Positions 16,846-25,754 of a DNA stretch of 59,827 nt are shown here, in pieces (position 1 is the stretch's first letter; each line of letters starts with the position of its first letter). The notes under the pieces were generated by a model. The model saw only the letters and a program-made list of their open reading frames with translations. It was not told the DNA's origin and did not search any database. The DNA is from F23-D06 sp947167635 (GTDB lineage Bacteria > Bacteroidota > Bacteroidia > Bacteroidales > WCHB1-69). The DNA is taken from NCBI GenBank assembly GCA_947167635.1, contig CAMVIT010000012.1:1-59827 (forward strand), in the 5' to 3' direction. The position numbers and the translations under genes were made by a program.

Positions 16846-17988
16846 ATGTATGACAGAAGATTAGCAAAAGAGATCGTTCGGTTATCGGATTATTTTAAGG
16901 TCATTACCATTACGGGACCTCGCCAATCGGGGAAAACCACCTTGTGCAAAATGATTTTCCCAGGCTACGACTATATCAATCTGGAAGACGAAACCACCGT
17001 GAGCGAGTTGGAACTTAACAAAAAGGAGTTTCTGGTCAATCATAGGAAGGGATTGGTGATTGACGAGGTGCAAAAGATGCCAGAAATCCTTTCGGCCATT
17101 CAAGTGGTGGTGGACGAGCACCCGGATGCCGCTTTTGTGCTCACAGGCAGCAATAATCTGCTGTTGATGCAGCGTGTTGCGCAGTCTCTTGCCGGACGTA
17201 CTGCCGTTTTGACTCTACTCCCCTTTTCCATCGCCGAACTGACTGAGGAGAACAAATCGGTGGGATTGTATAACATGATGCTCAACGGTTTTTATCCAGC
17301 GGTATGGGCACAGAATATACCGCCAGAAGATGTTTACCGCCAATATTTTTCCACTTATATGCAACGGGATGTGCGCCAAGTGATGAACATCCGTCATCTT
17401 TCGGAATTCAGACGGTTCATTGTGATATGCGCTTCACGGACTGGTACAGAGTTCAATGCCCAAGGGATTTCAAACGAGCTGGGGGTGTCCATCCCCACCA
17501 TTCAAGAGTGGATGAATGTGCTGGAAGCCTCGTACGTGGCTTTCCGCCTGCCTCCTTTTTTCCGGAATATAGGGAAACGGTTAGTCAAGACCCCTAAAAT
17601 CTACTTTTACGACGTGGGGTTGGTATGCTATCTGTTGGGCATCCACACGTCGCAGCAATTGGAAACCCATCCGTTAAAGGGCTCGATCTTTGAAAACATG
17701 GTGGTATGCGAATTTCTCAAACGCCAGTATAACAATGGACTGGACAACAACCTGTTTTTCTTCCGCGACAAAAGCCAGCGTGAGGTGGATCTGGTTCAGG
17801 AAGATGGGACACGACTTTACGCATACGAAATCAAGCTGTCATCAAGCATTCATCCCGATTTCTACAAGAACCTCAAATATTTCCGCTCGCTTTTTCCCAA
17901 CGACACAGTTTCCACACAAGTAATCAACACGGGCGCAGAAGAAAACTTCAGTGACGAGACGGGACATCGGTTTTATTTGAACCTGTAG
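16846..17988 (+). CDS. DUF4143-type P-loop ATPase (copy B, shorter subfamily)
   Basis: The 380-residue protein starts MYDRRLAKEIVRL and has Walker A GPRQSGKT at 24-31 and Walker B LVIDEVQKMPEIL. The sensor region reads VLTGSNNLLLM. The C-terminal DUF4143 part has REVDLVQ followed by YAYEIKLSSS, the D...E-x-K pattern of restriction-like folds. It belongs to the classic AAA_14/DUF4143 subfamily and is clearly different from copies A and C. On the left it borders the exonuclease/glycohydrolase chimera, and on the right another glycohydrolase tail starts 20 bp after its stop. Confidence 0.87.
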   Translation: MYDRRLAKEIVRLSDYFKVITITGPRQSGKTTLCKMIFPGYDYINLEDETTVSELELNKKEFLVNHRKGLVIDEVQKMPEILSAIQVVVDEHPDAAFVLTGSNNLLLMQRVAQSLAGRTAVLTLLPFSIAELTEENKSVGLYNMMLNGFYPAVWAQNIPPEDVYRQYFSTYMQRDVRQVMNIRHLSEFRRFIVICASRTGTEFNAQGISNELGVSIPTIQEWMNVLEASYVAFRLPPFFRNIGKRLVKTPKIYFYDVGLVCYLLGIHTSQQLETHPLKGSIFENMVVCEFLKRQYNNGLDNNLFFFRDKSQREVDLVQEDGTRLYAYEIKLSSSIHPDFYKNLKYFRSLFPNDTVSTQVINTGAEENFSDETGHRFYLNL

Positions 17989-18007
17989 GCGAGGATGAGC
18001 AGCCACT

Positions 18008-18190
18008 CTATTCCGCTTAGCCGTCTCGCTCGGCGGCGACAGCGACACCCTCGCCTACATCACCGGCGGCATCGCCGAAGCCTACTACAAGGAGATCCCC
18101 GAAGAGATCGTAAAGGAGATGTGGTCCCGCTTGCCGGAGAACTTGCGGGAGATGCGGGGAAGGTTCGGGGGGACGTTGGGGAAGATTTAG
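18008..18190 (+). pseudogene. ADP-ribosylglycohydrolase 3' end, second large remnant
   Basis: The frame encodes FRLAVSLGGDSDTLAYITGG, then IAEAYYKEIPEEIVKEMWSRL and a tail to 18190. It matches the last third of the glycohydrolase at 14549-15087 but has no start. The similarity continues past the stop codon (ggggaaaggg-aaaagttgtag here and at about 15110-15133), so the copied unit included downstream DNA. Confidence 0.8.
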
Positions 18191-18232
18191 AGTTTATTGA
18201 TGGAAGTGGTGGAGGGGAAAGGGAAAAAGTTG

Positions 18233-18240
18233 TAGTTTTG
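18233..18240 (+). promoter_or_regulatory. -7 promoter box for the DUF262 pair
   Basis: TAGTTTTG lies 58 bp before the start at 18298, directly after the DNA copied from the glycohydrolase 3' flank. Confidence 0.5.
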
Positions 18241-18297
18241 CGGCGGAGAAAAAGTGAATATATAAAACCACTTGTTATAAAATTAATAATAATCATT

Positions 18298-20412
18298 ATG
18301 GAACAAGACACTGCAACGTCTAACAACAATCGTATAGAATTACGAAGCATTGCCTCATTGTCCGGTTTGCATTTTTTCATTCCTGATTATCAAAGAGGCT
18401 ATCGCTGGGGAACCACACAAGCCACGCAAATGATGAAAGACTTCTATGCATTTGCAAAAAAAAATCCGAAAAACAAAGGTGAATTTTACTGCATGCAGCC
18501 TATTGTCGTCAAGAGTAAACAATGGCTGGACAAATATGAAAAACCAATTAATGGTTATGAGGTTATTGATGGTCAGCAACGTTTGACCACGCTGTATATT
18601 CTGTTAAAGGCGATTACAGAAGATAAATGGAAGGAGGATCACCCGAATTTTGAGCTATTCGACCTTACTTATGAAACCCGTCTTGAAGTCGGTAGTGACG
18701 ATTTTCTGGGAAATATCGATAATCCATCAAACAGCGATACAGATTATGTGGATTTTTATTATATGAGAATGGTATACGATGCCATTAAAAACTGGTTCAC
18801 TGCTAATGGGCAAAAGTCCAAAATCACAAATGTCCTTTTGGACTCCGAACCTGATGACCATATAAAACAAAAAGACAATGCCAATAATGTGAGAATCATT
18901 TGGTACGAGGTTAAATCCAATTTAACGGAAGGAAGTGAAGCAGACAAATCAGAGTCTATTGATATCTTTACACGATTGAATATCGGTAAAATCCCATTGA
19001 CCAATGCAGAACTGATCAAGGCTCTGTTACTGCAGAAGAACAATTTTGGAGATACTACAAATTTAACGGCAGAAATAAAAGGTGCAAAGGAAAAAGAAAT
19101 TGAATTAAGGCAGATTCAGATTGCCACAGAATGGAACATTATGGAGCAGAAACTGCAGAATGAGTCATTCTGGTATTTTATCTATAACGAAACCAATGTG
19201 GTAAAATATGAACCCCGTATTGAATACATCTTTGATTTAATGTCCAACAAATATAAAGATTCAAATGAAGACAAAGCGGATTACTATACATTTGAATTCT
19301 TCAACAATGAATTTGGAAAATGTGAAAAGGAATATGCCGCCGAAACCATCTGGAATCGTATCAAGGAGTATTTCAGAAATATGGAATATTGGTATGAAGA
19401 TCGCCAACTCTTCCATCTCATCGGGTTTTTAATCAATCAGGGCGAAAAACTGACGGATTTGGTCAGCTTATACAAAGGTCAAAAACAATTTGATGATAAC
19501 GGTCATTGGAAAGCAATAGAAAATAGTAACACATCTGCCGAGACCACAGAGGATAATACAGCGCCATTACCTCAACCCAAGTCGAAGACGGAATTTCTCA
19601 ATCTCATTCGCCGCTTAGTCGCAACTAAAGTGAAAGGTATTGATTTGAATAAAATCACCTATAAGAAAAATGCGAATGATATTTCGACTGTATTACTTTT
19701 GTTCAACATTCTTACCGTTTTAGAGAGTGATCGTTCCGACTTGAAATTCCCATTTGAGAAGTATAAAACAGAAAATTGGGATCGAGAGCATATTGCCTCG
19801 CAAACCGACCAAGAATTCCCAGACGATTTCAATAAGCGAAAGAATTGGCTTAACGATATGATTTTCTTCTTCACCGGTATCACAATCTCTAAAAATGTGT
19901 CTGATGAAGAGAAGGATGAATCATATATTAACAACGTAAAAGAAAAAATATCAGAACTAAAAGCGCAGAGTGCAAACTTGGATGAAGCAGACGAGAAAAA
20001 ACTACATTTTCTTGAAGAAATAGCAGAACTGAAAATAAAATCCAATGAAATTGGCAGAAGCTCAAATGCAGAACAAAAAAAAGATTATTTAAATCGTTTC
20101 AAGATAATATACGATGAAATCAGCAAGGAATTTGGTGAAGATCATGTAAGTGAAGATGATAAGGATTTTATTTCCAATATGGCCTTGTTGAATGCCACAA
20201 TCAATCGTTCATACGGAAATGCTTTCTTCGCCATCAAACGCCAATTCATCAAAATAAACGATAGTCAAGGGGTATTCGTACCTATTGCCACAAAAAATGT
20301 ATTTATGAAATATTATAGCAATCGCGTTGACAATATGATGTGCTGGACACCAGAAGATGCCGAAGCTTACCTCTCCGCTATTAAAGAAAAAATCAATTCC
20401 TTTTGTCAATAA
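18298..20412 (+). CDS. DUF262 / DUF1524 protein (GmrSD-like), first of a pair
   Basis: The 704-residue protein has an N-terminal DUF262 domain, with the conserved entry FFIPDYQRGYRWG and the hallmark DGQQRLTTLYILL. Toward the C-terminus comes a DUF1524-like HNH region (ENWDREHIASQTDQEFP). DUF262 and DUF1524 together form GmrSD-type, often modification-dependent, DNases, and the DGQQR motif is tied to NTP hydrolysis in that family. A Lys/Glu-rich coiled-coil segment (about 545-600) interrupts the C-terminal region. An upstream extension to 17995 exists in frame but reads through the glycohydrolase remnant, so the ATG at 18298 was chosen. The next gene starts 14 bp after its stop. Confidence 0.85.
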   Translation: MEQDTATSNNNRIELRSIASLSGLHFFIPDYQRGYRWGTTQATQMMKDFYAFAKKNPKNKGEFYCMQPIVVKSKQWLDKYEKPINGYEVIDGQQRLTTLYILLKAITEDKWKEDHPNFELFDLTYETRLEVGSDDFLGNIDNPSNSDTDYVDFYYMRMVYDAIKNWFTANGQKSKITNVLLDSEPDDHIKQKDNANNVRIIWYEVKSNLTEGSEADKSESIDIFTRLNIGKIPLTNAELIKALLLQKNNFGDTTNLTAEIKGAKEKEIELRQIQIATEWNIMEQKLQNESFWYFIYNETNVVKYEPRIEYIFDLMSNKYKDSNEDKADYYTFEFFNNEFGKCEKEYAAETIWNRIKEYFRNMEYWYEDRQLFHLIGFLINQGEKLTDLVSLYKGQKQFDDNGHWKAIENSNTSAETTEDNTAPLPQPKSKTEFLNLIRRLVATKVKGIDLNKITYKKNANDISTVLLLFNILTVLESDRSDLKFPFEKYKTENWDREHIASQTDQEFPDDFNKRKNWLNDMIFFFTGITISKNVSDEEKDESYINNVKEKISELKAQSANLDEADEKKLHFLEEIAELKIKSNEIGRSSNAEQKKDYLNRFKIIYDEISKEFGEDHVSEDDKDFISNMALLNATINRSYGNAFFAIKRQFIKINDSQGVFVPIATKNVFMKYYSNRVDNMMCWTPEDAEAYLSAIKEKINSFCQ

Positions 20413-20426
20413 AAAATCAGACTGCT

Positions 20427-23138
20427 ATGTGTAACGATACAACCATTTCTCAAGAAAATATTCGCTATTCTTTTTTCCAGTTGTTTAATGGGCGTCATTT
20501 ATCTAATGACGTCAAGTACAATCTTGTAATCCCCATTATTCAGCGAGACTATGCACAAGGCAGAAAAAATGAAAAAACGAATGATGTTCGTAATGATTTC
20601 CTTAGTGCTCTTTATGAGTATATTGAAGACTCAACTTGTCAATCTCACGATTTGGATTTTGTCTATGGTTACTCTATAGATAGTACAGAAGCTAGGAGAA
20701 AGCTTTTTGTTCCTTTAGATGGACAACAACGTCTCACCACACTGTTTCTATTGCATTGGTATTTGGCTCAACGGACGAAGAAACAAGAAGATAAAGAAAG
20801 TTTTTTTAATGCCATTACGCAAAAAACAAACAATGGGACAGAAATTAAAAGCAGATTTTCTTATCGGACTAGAATCTCTTCTGCAGATTTTTGTGACAAA
20901 CTCGTACAAGCCAAGATAGATTTATCTCAACTTCTTAAAATAAAGAAAGGCAAACAAGAAATAGATAGTCTTTCCGCTACCATTCAAGACACATCTTGGT
21001 TTTCTCCTAACTGGATGCAGGACCCAACTATATCGTCTATGTTGACTATGTTGGATTCTATCCATGATAAATTCAAAGATGTAAACCACACTAATTTTCT
21101 TGAAAGATTGATGAATGATACAAATCCTGCAGTCACTTTCATTTTTATGAATCTTGATGACTATGATCTTTCGGATGATTTGTATATTAAAATGAACTCA
21201 CGTGGCAAACCGCTAACGCCTTTTGAAAATTTCAAAGCAAAATTTGAACAATACATTGCCAAAGTTCAAAATGAATCCGTATTTGAAAACAGAAGAAGGA
21301 GTATTGAAGAATCCTACAACAAAAAGGAATCAACAATAAGCAGTGTTAAACAGTATTTTTCTTTTAAATTGGATACAGATTGGACCAATTTGATGTGGGC
21401 CTACTGCAAAGATGAGATAACAGGCATTTCTCAAGAGAATCAAGAAAAAACTCTAGAAAACCTCCTGGATAAGAAATTGGCCAATTTCATCCGCGTAATT
21501 CTTACAAACCAACTAGCGGCAGACTTAAAAGACGAAATCGTTATTGACGAATCTGGATTGTCAGATGGTGAAATTAAACAGAAAAAACAAGAAGAAAAGG
21601 AAAAGAGAGACGAACTCTATAAGATTCTTATTCAAGATAACCAAAGAAAATACATATCATACAATCTCTATGAAAAGTCGCATGGTCTTTCTCCTGCAGG
21701 TGTTGAATATTTAATTTCTGCTTTTGATGTATTAGCAAATGGTAAAGAAAAAATCAAAACCAGAATCACTGAATCTCGATATTTTAATGAAAACGATATT
21801 TTTAATCTTGTTATCAATGACCCTTCACAAAACACTTTAACTTATCCTTCCAGAATACGTTTTCACGCTTACATCAAATATCTTATTTTGTTTAATGGCG
21901 ATGATGATAAATACTTGAACGAATGGATGCATTTTGTGTATAGTATTACAGAAAACACCATTACAGATACTCCAGAAAGATTCTCTCTAGCCATTGTATC
22001 TATCAATGCACTTTTGCAAAAAATGACTGAAGCAAAACAGCCTTCTGTTTATGATTTCTTTATTTCATTGAAGGAAGACTTCACAATGAGCTATTTTGCA
22101 TCATATCAAGTCAAAGAAGAGCAAATAAAAGCGCATCTTTTCAGGAAAAAAGATCAAAAGTGGAAATCTATCTTGGAAAAATTAGAAAAGCACCCATATT
22201 TCAACCAACAAATAGGATTTTTACTTGAATTTGCAGGTATTGTTGATTTCTATGATCAACATAAAAATTGTAATTGGGAAACAGTAGAAGATGATGTTTA
22301 TTATTATGATTTACTTAAATATGGTGACGTTGCTCAAGAAATTTTTAAAGGCGGGTATGCTAATAGAGTGTTTGCCAAAGATGCTATTTTTGAAAGGGCA
22401 ATGCTGATACGATATCCTGTTTATATTGATAGCGCTAGTTATAATCGTTACAATATGCTTACATCTACTGCAGGTGGAAACACTGAACGTGACCACAGCT
22501 GGCGTGTGTTGTTAAGAATAGACGGCAATGATGAAAAACGGGATAAACGGGATGCTGTAAAATGTATGTTTGGCAAACTTTGGCTCAAGCTAGATTATAA
22601 AATTGATTTAGAAGAATATATTAAAAACAACATCAATAATAAGCCTTCTTGGATTCGTGCACTTGTACGTGATGAAACAAATATTGCATTTTGCAAAAAT
22701 GGATTCTTCCGCAAAGATAAGGGATACTATCTTCAAAGTGGTGAAAAAACTCGAAACGAAGACGTTGAATTGTTTACATACACGTTGTTTAATTCGTATC
22801 CTAATGATGATTGGGGTTATATACACGCTCGCTATGATAACGATCCTCATATTGAATGGAGATTCGTATTTGATAATAAAAACTATGCTGTATGTATCCA
22901 TACGATTCCAGGATCTGATGATGATTTTGACCACTATCAGTTTGTCGTAAGAGATGTTTCCTGTCCAATCGGTCAAATGCCTCAAGAGCTAGAAAATACA
23001 TTAAGTTTTTTAGGTTTCACACGTGCAGCTGGATTATCGTATGAAAGATTTGTAAAAGACAATAATGAAACTGATTTTCTTTCCCCAAATGTTGTAGGTG
23101 AGTTTAAGAGTATCTGTTCTAAATTAGAAGCATTATAA
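20427..23138 (+). CDS. DUF262 protein, second of the pair, AT-rich
   Basis: The 903-residue protein has a DUF262 N-terminal domain (IPIIQRDYAQGR, then the hallmark LDGQQRLTTLFLLHWYL). A later Asn/Asp-rich region contains DLYIKMNSRGKPLTPFENFKAKFE, also typical of the family. The C-terminal half is unlike that of its partner; TERDHSW near residue 690 is the best candidate for a nuclease-type His. The gene is clearly more AT-rich than its surroundings, which suggests recent transfer. It follows the first DUF262 gene by 14 bp and the two are probably one operon. Joint action in defence against foreign DNA is inference from family knowledge. Confidence 0.83.
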   Translation: MCNDTTISQENIRYSFFQLFNGRHLSNDVKYNLVIPIIQRDYAQGRKNEKTNDVRNDFLSALYEYIEDSTCQSHDLDFVYGYSIDSTEARRKLFVPLDGQQRLTTLFLLHWYLAQRTKKQEDKESFFNAITQKTNNGTEIKSRFSYRTRISSADFCDKLVQAKIDLSQLLKIKKGKQEIDSLSATIQDTSWFSPNWMQDPTISSMLTMLDSIHDKFKDVNHTNFLERLMNDTNPAVTFIFMNLDDYDLSDDLYIKMNSRGKPLTPFENFKAKFEQYIAKVQNESVFENRRRSIEESYNKKESTISSVKQYFSFKLDTDWTNLMWAYCKDEITGISQENQEKTLENLLDKKLANFIRVILTNQLAADLKDEIVIDESGLSDGEIKQKKQEEKEKRDELYKILIQDNQRKYISYNLYEKSHGLSPAGVEYLISAFDVLANGKEKIKTRITESRYFNENDIFNLVINDPSQNTLTYPSRIRFHAYIKYLILFNGDDDKYLNEWMHFVYSITENTITDTPERFSLAIVSINALLQKMTEAKQPSVYDFFISLKEDFTMSYFASYQVKEEQIKAHLFRKKDQKWKSILEKLEKHPYFNQQIGFLLEFAGIVDFYDQHKNCNWETVEDDVYYYDLLKYGDVAQEIFKGGYANRVFAKDAIFERAMLIRYPVYIDSASYNRYNMLTSTAGGNTERDHSWRVLLRIDGNDEKRDKRDAVKCMFGKLWLKLDYKIDLEEYIKNNINNKPSWIRALVRDETNIAFCKNGFFRKDKGYYLQSGEKTRNEDVELFTYTLFNSYPNDDWGYIHARYDNDPHIEWRFVFDNKNYAVCIHTIPGSDDDFDHYQFVVRDVSCPIGQMPQELENTLSFLGFTRAAGLSYERFVKDNNETDFLSPNVVGEFKSICSKLEAL

Positions 23139-23139
23139 T

Positions 23140-23156
23140 AACGCTCATAGAGCGTT
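23140..23156 (+). terminator. Short hairpin after the DUF262 operon
   Basis: AACGCTC-ATA-GAGCGTT is a perfect 7-bp stem directly after the stop codon. It is followed by GAAAAATC rather than a T-run on the plus strand, so termination is only likely. Confidence 0.45.
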
Positions 23157-23425
23157 GAAAAATCACATCTCCATCGGCTAGGTGATGATGGCAGCAATCG
23201 AAACTATCACCCTATCCATCCCGAAACCGTTTTCCGCGGGGTGAAACCCTTACCCCTTTCCACACCTTTCCCCGCACACCTGACGGCGTGCGCATTCCCC
23301 CGTGCTCGCCCCATTCCACCAAGCCCAGCACCCCTGACGGGGTGCGGCTGCTGGCTGAACGTGATTCCCAATGACAGCGAATGATATGCGCTGGCAGGCC
23401 GTAGGTCTGTCGGGCATCGCGGCTA
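23157..23425. repeat. Intergenic module cluster I (REP-like hairpins)
   Basis: No gene is seen. Two strong hairpins lie in a row: CGCACACC-TGAC-GGCGTGCG at 23273-23292 and GCACCCC-TGAC-GGGGTGC at 23328-23345. After these comes the module CTGGCTGAAC..GATTCCCAATGACAG. The same modules in other combinations recur at 23952-24466, 27018-27445 and 28553-28796. Confidence 0.7.
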
Positions 23426-23463
23426 TGCCACAGATTGGCACAGTCCCGTGTTATCTTTGCCGC
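23426..23463 (+). promoter_or_regulatory. Dyad promoter, copy 2
   Basis: TGCCACAGATTGGCACA, with inner arms TGCC/GGCA, is followed by -7 box TATCTTTG at 23452-23459 (offset 26) and CCGC. It serves the small coiled-coil gene at 23610 through a leader of about 150 nt. Confidence 0.65.
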
Positions 23464-23567
23464 AAAAAACAACCCCATATGACCTATCTCGAATCATTCT
23501 AATCCCTTTTTTAAACAAGAGAACAAAGCCTTGATGGAATATTGCCTTAACATCAGACCTCGCCACT

Positions 23568-23585
23568 GAAAAGCGTTCAACAGAG
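23568..23585 (+). repeat. Leader element GAAAAGCGTTCAACAGAG, copy 2
   Basis: An 18-bp element identical to the one at 32284-32301 and close to that at 13975. It lies 25 bp before the start codon at 23610. Confidence 0.55.
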
Positions 23586-23609
23586 AGCAAAAGCAAAACA
23601 AACGATAAT

Positions 23610-23942
23610 ATGAACATTTTACAATTCAAAAAAGACCTGAAAAACCTCTCCTTTGAGGAACAGACCGACCTCATAAAGGAGCGGATTGACGAAATTATCA
23701 CCATCAGGAAACGCTGGTCTATCAGAATGTATGACTGTGAAGGTGAAATTGAAGATTTGGAAAACCGACTGGAGAATTTGGACGAGGATTCAGACGAGTA
23801 TCAGGACCTCTCATACGAACTTGACGGATGGAAAGAGGAGTGTGTCGATTTGGAAGAAAAAATTGCCATGTGCGACGAACTGATACACCTCCACCACATA
23901 AGGCTAAGCAATGCGCCAGCCATGGAGAATGCGGAGACGTAA
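23610..23942 (+). CDS. Small acidic coiled-coil protein, function unknown
   Basis: The 110-residue product is highly charged and predicted by eye to be two long helices, with heptad-like runs in LSFEEQTDLIKERIDEIITI, then EIEDLENRLENLDED and ECVDLEEKIAMCDELIHL. There is no signal peptide or enzyme motif. I do not recognise a family. It stands alone between two intergenic repeat clusters and has its own dyad promoter. Confidence 0.7.
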   Translation: MNILQFKKDLKNLSFEEQTDLIKERIDEIITIRKRWSIRMYDCEGEIEDLENRLENLDEDSDEYQDLSYELDGWKEECVDLEEKIAMCDELIHLHHIRLSNAPAMENAET

Positions 23943-23951
23943 ACAACTACA

Positions 23952-24466
23952 TGCTACCAAGCCCTGCACCCCTGACGGGTGCGGCTGCTGGCTGAAAGTG
24001 ATTCCCAATGACAGCGTACGCAATCTGAGCTGGCAGGCCGCAGGTCTGCGGGCACCGTCTGTTTTGTGGAACTTTGTCTTCGAACGTAGGAGATTCCGCC
24101 AGTTCCTATCGTCACTGGCGGAATGGTGCGCCGCATACTGGGTAAAAGGGAGAAGATGGGCGGCGGCCGTAAAGTTTCCGGCAACGACAGTCCCCCCCGC
24201 CGCCCATCTTCTCCCCTTTGGTCTCACACGGAGGTACGCACCATTCCGCCGCGAACGCAGTGAACGAGCGGAATCCCCTCCGAGAAACCACGAAAACACG
24301 CCAACGAAACCTTTCCACCCCCTTCTCCCGCACACCTGACGGCGTACGCATTCCCCCGTGCTCGCCCCATTCGACCAAGCCCTGCATCCTTACCAGGGTG
24401 TTTTCGCTTTAAGATCCCACTGTTCCTTGCCAATGGACAGGCCTTTGGATCGGTCGGTGTTGGGTA
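23952..24466. repeat. Intergenic module cluster II with nested palindromes
   Basis: No gene is supported. The core at 24093-24274 holds nested inverted repeats. ATTCCGCCAGT (24093) pairs with ACTGGCGGAAT (24114). GGGAGAAGATGGGCGGCGG (24148-24166) pairs perfectly with 24197-24215. GGCGGAATGGTGCG (24117) pairs with CGCACCATTCCGCC (24237). ATTCCGC (24243) pairs with GCGGAAT (24268). REP-like hairpins flank it on both sides. Frames open across this region are by-products of the palindromes. Confidence 0.75.
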
Positions 24467-24504
24467 TGCCACGAATCGGCACAGTTACGCACTATCTTTG
24501 CCGC
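24467..24504 (+). promoter_or_regulatory. Dyad promoter, copy 3
   Basis: TGCCACGAATCGGCACA has TGCC and GGCA arms 7 bp apart and is followed by TATCTTTG at 24493-24500 (offset 26). The GyrB-like gene starts 36 bp downstream. Confidence 0.7.
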
Positions 24505-24540
24505 TAGAAATTAAATCCATTCATCAAATTCGACAAAACT

Positions 24541-25614
24541 ATGGAAAAACGTGACAAAAACAATGATGACGAAATCAGGACAATCTGGTATGAGCATGTC
24601 CGCTCACGCCCTGGCTTTTACCTTGGCAGAAGACTGGGGGATGAAAACTCACGAAATGATGCTGTCCATGAACTTTTAAAAGCGGTGATGAACAACGCTG
24701 TTGACCAGTCAGAACAGGGATATGACCAAAACATCGATGTGACCATCAAAGACAATGTGGTGGACGTGCGCGACTATGGATGTGGTACGCCATTTGATAA
24801 GCTGATGTACCGCATGACAAATTTAAACCCAAATGAAGGTTGTTGGGCTCTTATGCTAACCAACGCCCTATCAAGCCACTTCAAGATACAGAGTTTCCGA
24901 GACGGGAAGACGAAGACGGTCGAGTTTTCCTACGGTGAGCTCATAGATGAATCCTCCGTAGAAGTAAGCGACCAGCGTTCCGGCACTTCCATCTCCTTCA
25001 CACTCGACGACAGCCTTCTCGGTAAATACCAGTGGTTGTCACAGCGCATTGCCAACACATTGCGGAACTATGCTTGCTTAAACAAAGGTTTCGCCATCAA
25101 CTACAATGGACAGAAGATCCTTTCCAAGAACGGTTTGTACGACCTCCTTTGCCATAAGACGAAACGGGAGGAGATGCTTTACGCGCCGATTCACCTTCAA
25201 GACGAAAAGTTTGAGTTTGTATTCACTCACACCACTCGAAATTGTGGAGAGGAATTTTATTCTTTCGTCAACAAACATTATACGCCGCGAGGTGGCACAC
25301 ACCAAAACGCCTTCCGTAATGCATTAGCTACGACAATCCGCACTTATTTCGGCAAGTGGTATGAAACAGACGATATCTGCAACGCTGTTTCTGCCGTCAT
25401 CTCTATCAAGGTGCAAGAACCACTTTATGAAAAAGGAGCGCAAACCCGCCTCGGTTCTGAAATGATGCAGCCCGAAGGGCAGACCTTTCACGACTATGTT
25501 AACGACGTGGTAGGCCGCCTTCTTGGTGATTACCTCCACAAACACACAGATATTGGCGACATCATCCTCAATAGAATCAACAAATTAGAGGAAATGCGAA
25601 AAGAGTTGCCGTAG
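24541..25614 (+). CDS. GyrB/ParE-like GHKL ATPase without TOPRIM domain
   Basis: The 357-residue protein matches the ATPase and transducer parts of type II topoisomerase B subunits. It has IRTIWYEHVRSRPGFYLG, the N-box ELLKAVMNNAVDQ (Glu44, Asn51) and VRDYGCGTPF (Asp78, glycines 80 and 82). A transducer region contains PRGGTHQNAFRNAL and ends KGAQTRLGSEM. The chain stops where gyrase B would go on into TOPRIM, so it can bind and hydrolyse ATP as a clamp but cannot cut DNA alone. No GyrA-like partner is nearby. The next gene is rtcB with the same type of promoter, which suggests a functional link; this is inference. Confidence 0.82.
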   Translation: MEKRDKNNDDEIRTIWYEHVRSRPGFYLGRRLGDENSRNDAVHELLKAVMNNAVDQSEQGYDQNIDVTIKDNVVDVRDYGCGTPFDKLMYRMTNLNPNEGCWALMLTNALSSHFKIQSFRDGKTKTVEFSYGELIDESSVEVSDQRSGTSISFTLDDSLLGKYQWLSQRIANTLRNYACLNKGFAINYNGQKILSKNGLYDLLCHKTKREEMLYAPIHLQDEKFEFVFTHTTRNCGEEFYSFVNKHYTPRGGTHQNAFRNALATTIRTYFGKWYETDDICNAVSAVISIKVQEPLYEKGAQTRLGSEMMQPEGQTFHDYVNDVVGRLLGDYLHKHTDIGDIILNRINKLEEMRKELP

Positions 25615-25669
25615 TGTTCCGAAGAAGTAGAACGAAGGACGGGAGCAAATTCCCGCCCTTCTCTTGTTA

Positions 25670-25707
25670 TGCCACATTATTGCATATCAATGCCCTATCT
25701 TTACCGC
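25670..25707 (+). promoter_or_regulatory. Dyad promoter, copy 4
   Basis: TGCCACATTATTGCATA is followed by TATCTTTA at 25696-25703 (offset 26). A second possible box, TATCTTTG, sits at 25730-25737, closer to the start at 25755. Confidence 0.6.
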
Positions 25708-25754
25708 CTCAACATTATCAAACAATTGTTATCTTTGCAAATTCTTATTCAAAA

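Noticed and set aside
17995..18297. N-terminal extension of the first DUF262 protein
   Set aside because: It reads the glycohydrolase remnant in a wrong frame (Arg/His-rich) and includes the promoter.
23904..24412. Several overlapping frames of 60-143 codons on both strands
   Set aside because: They arise from the nested palindromes and GC-rich modules and repeat in cluster III with frame changes.
25614..25754. 47-codon extension of RtcB
   Set aside because: It contains the dyad promoter and a second -7 box. RtcB homologues start near MKTIPNHNAK.
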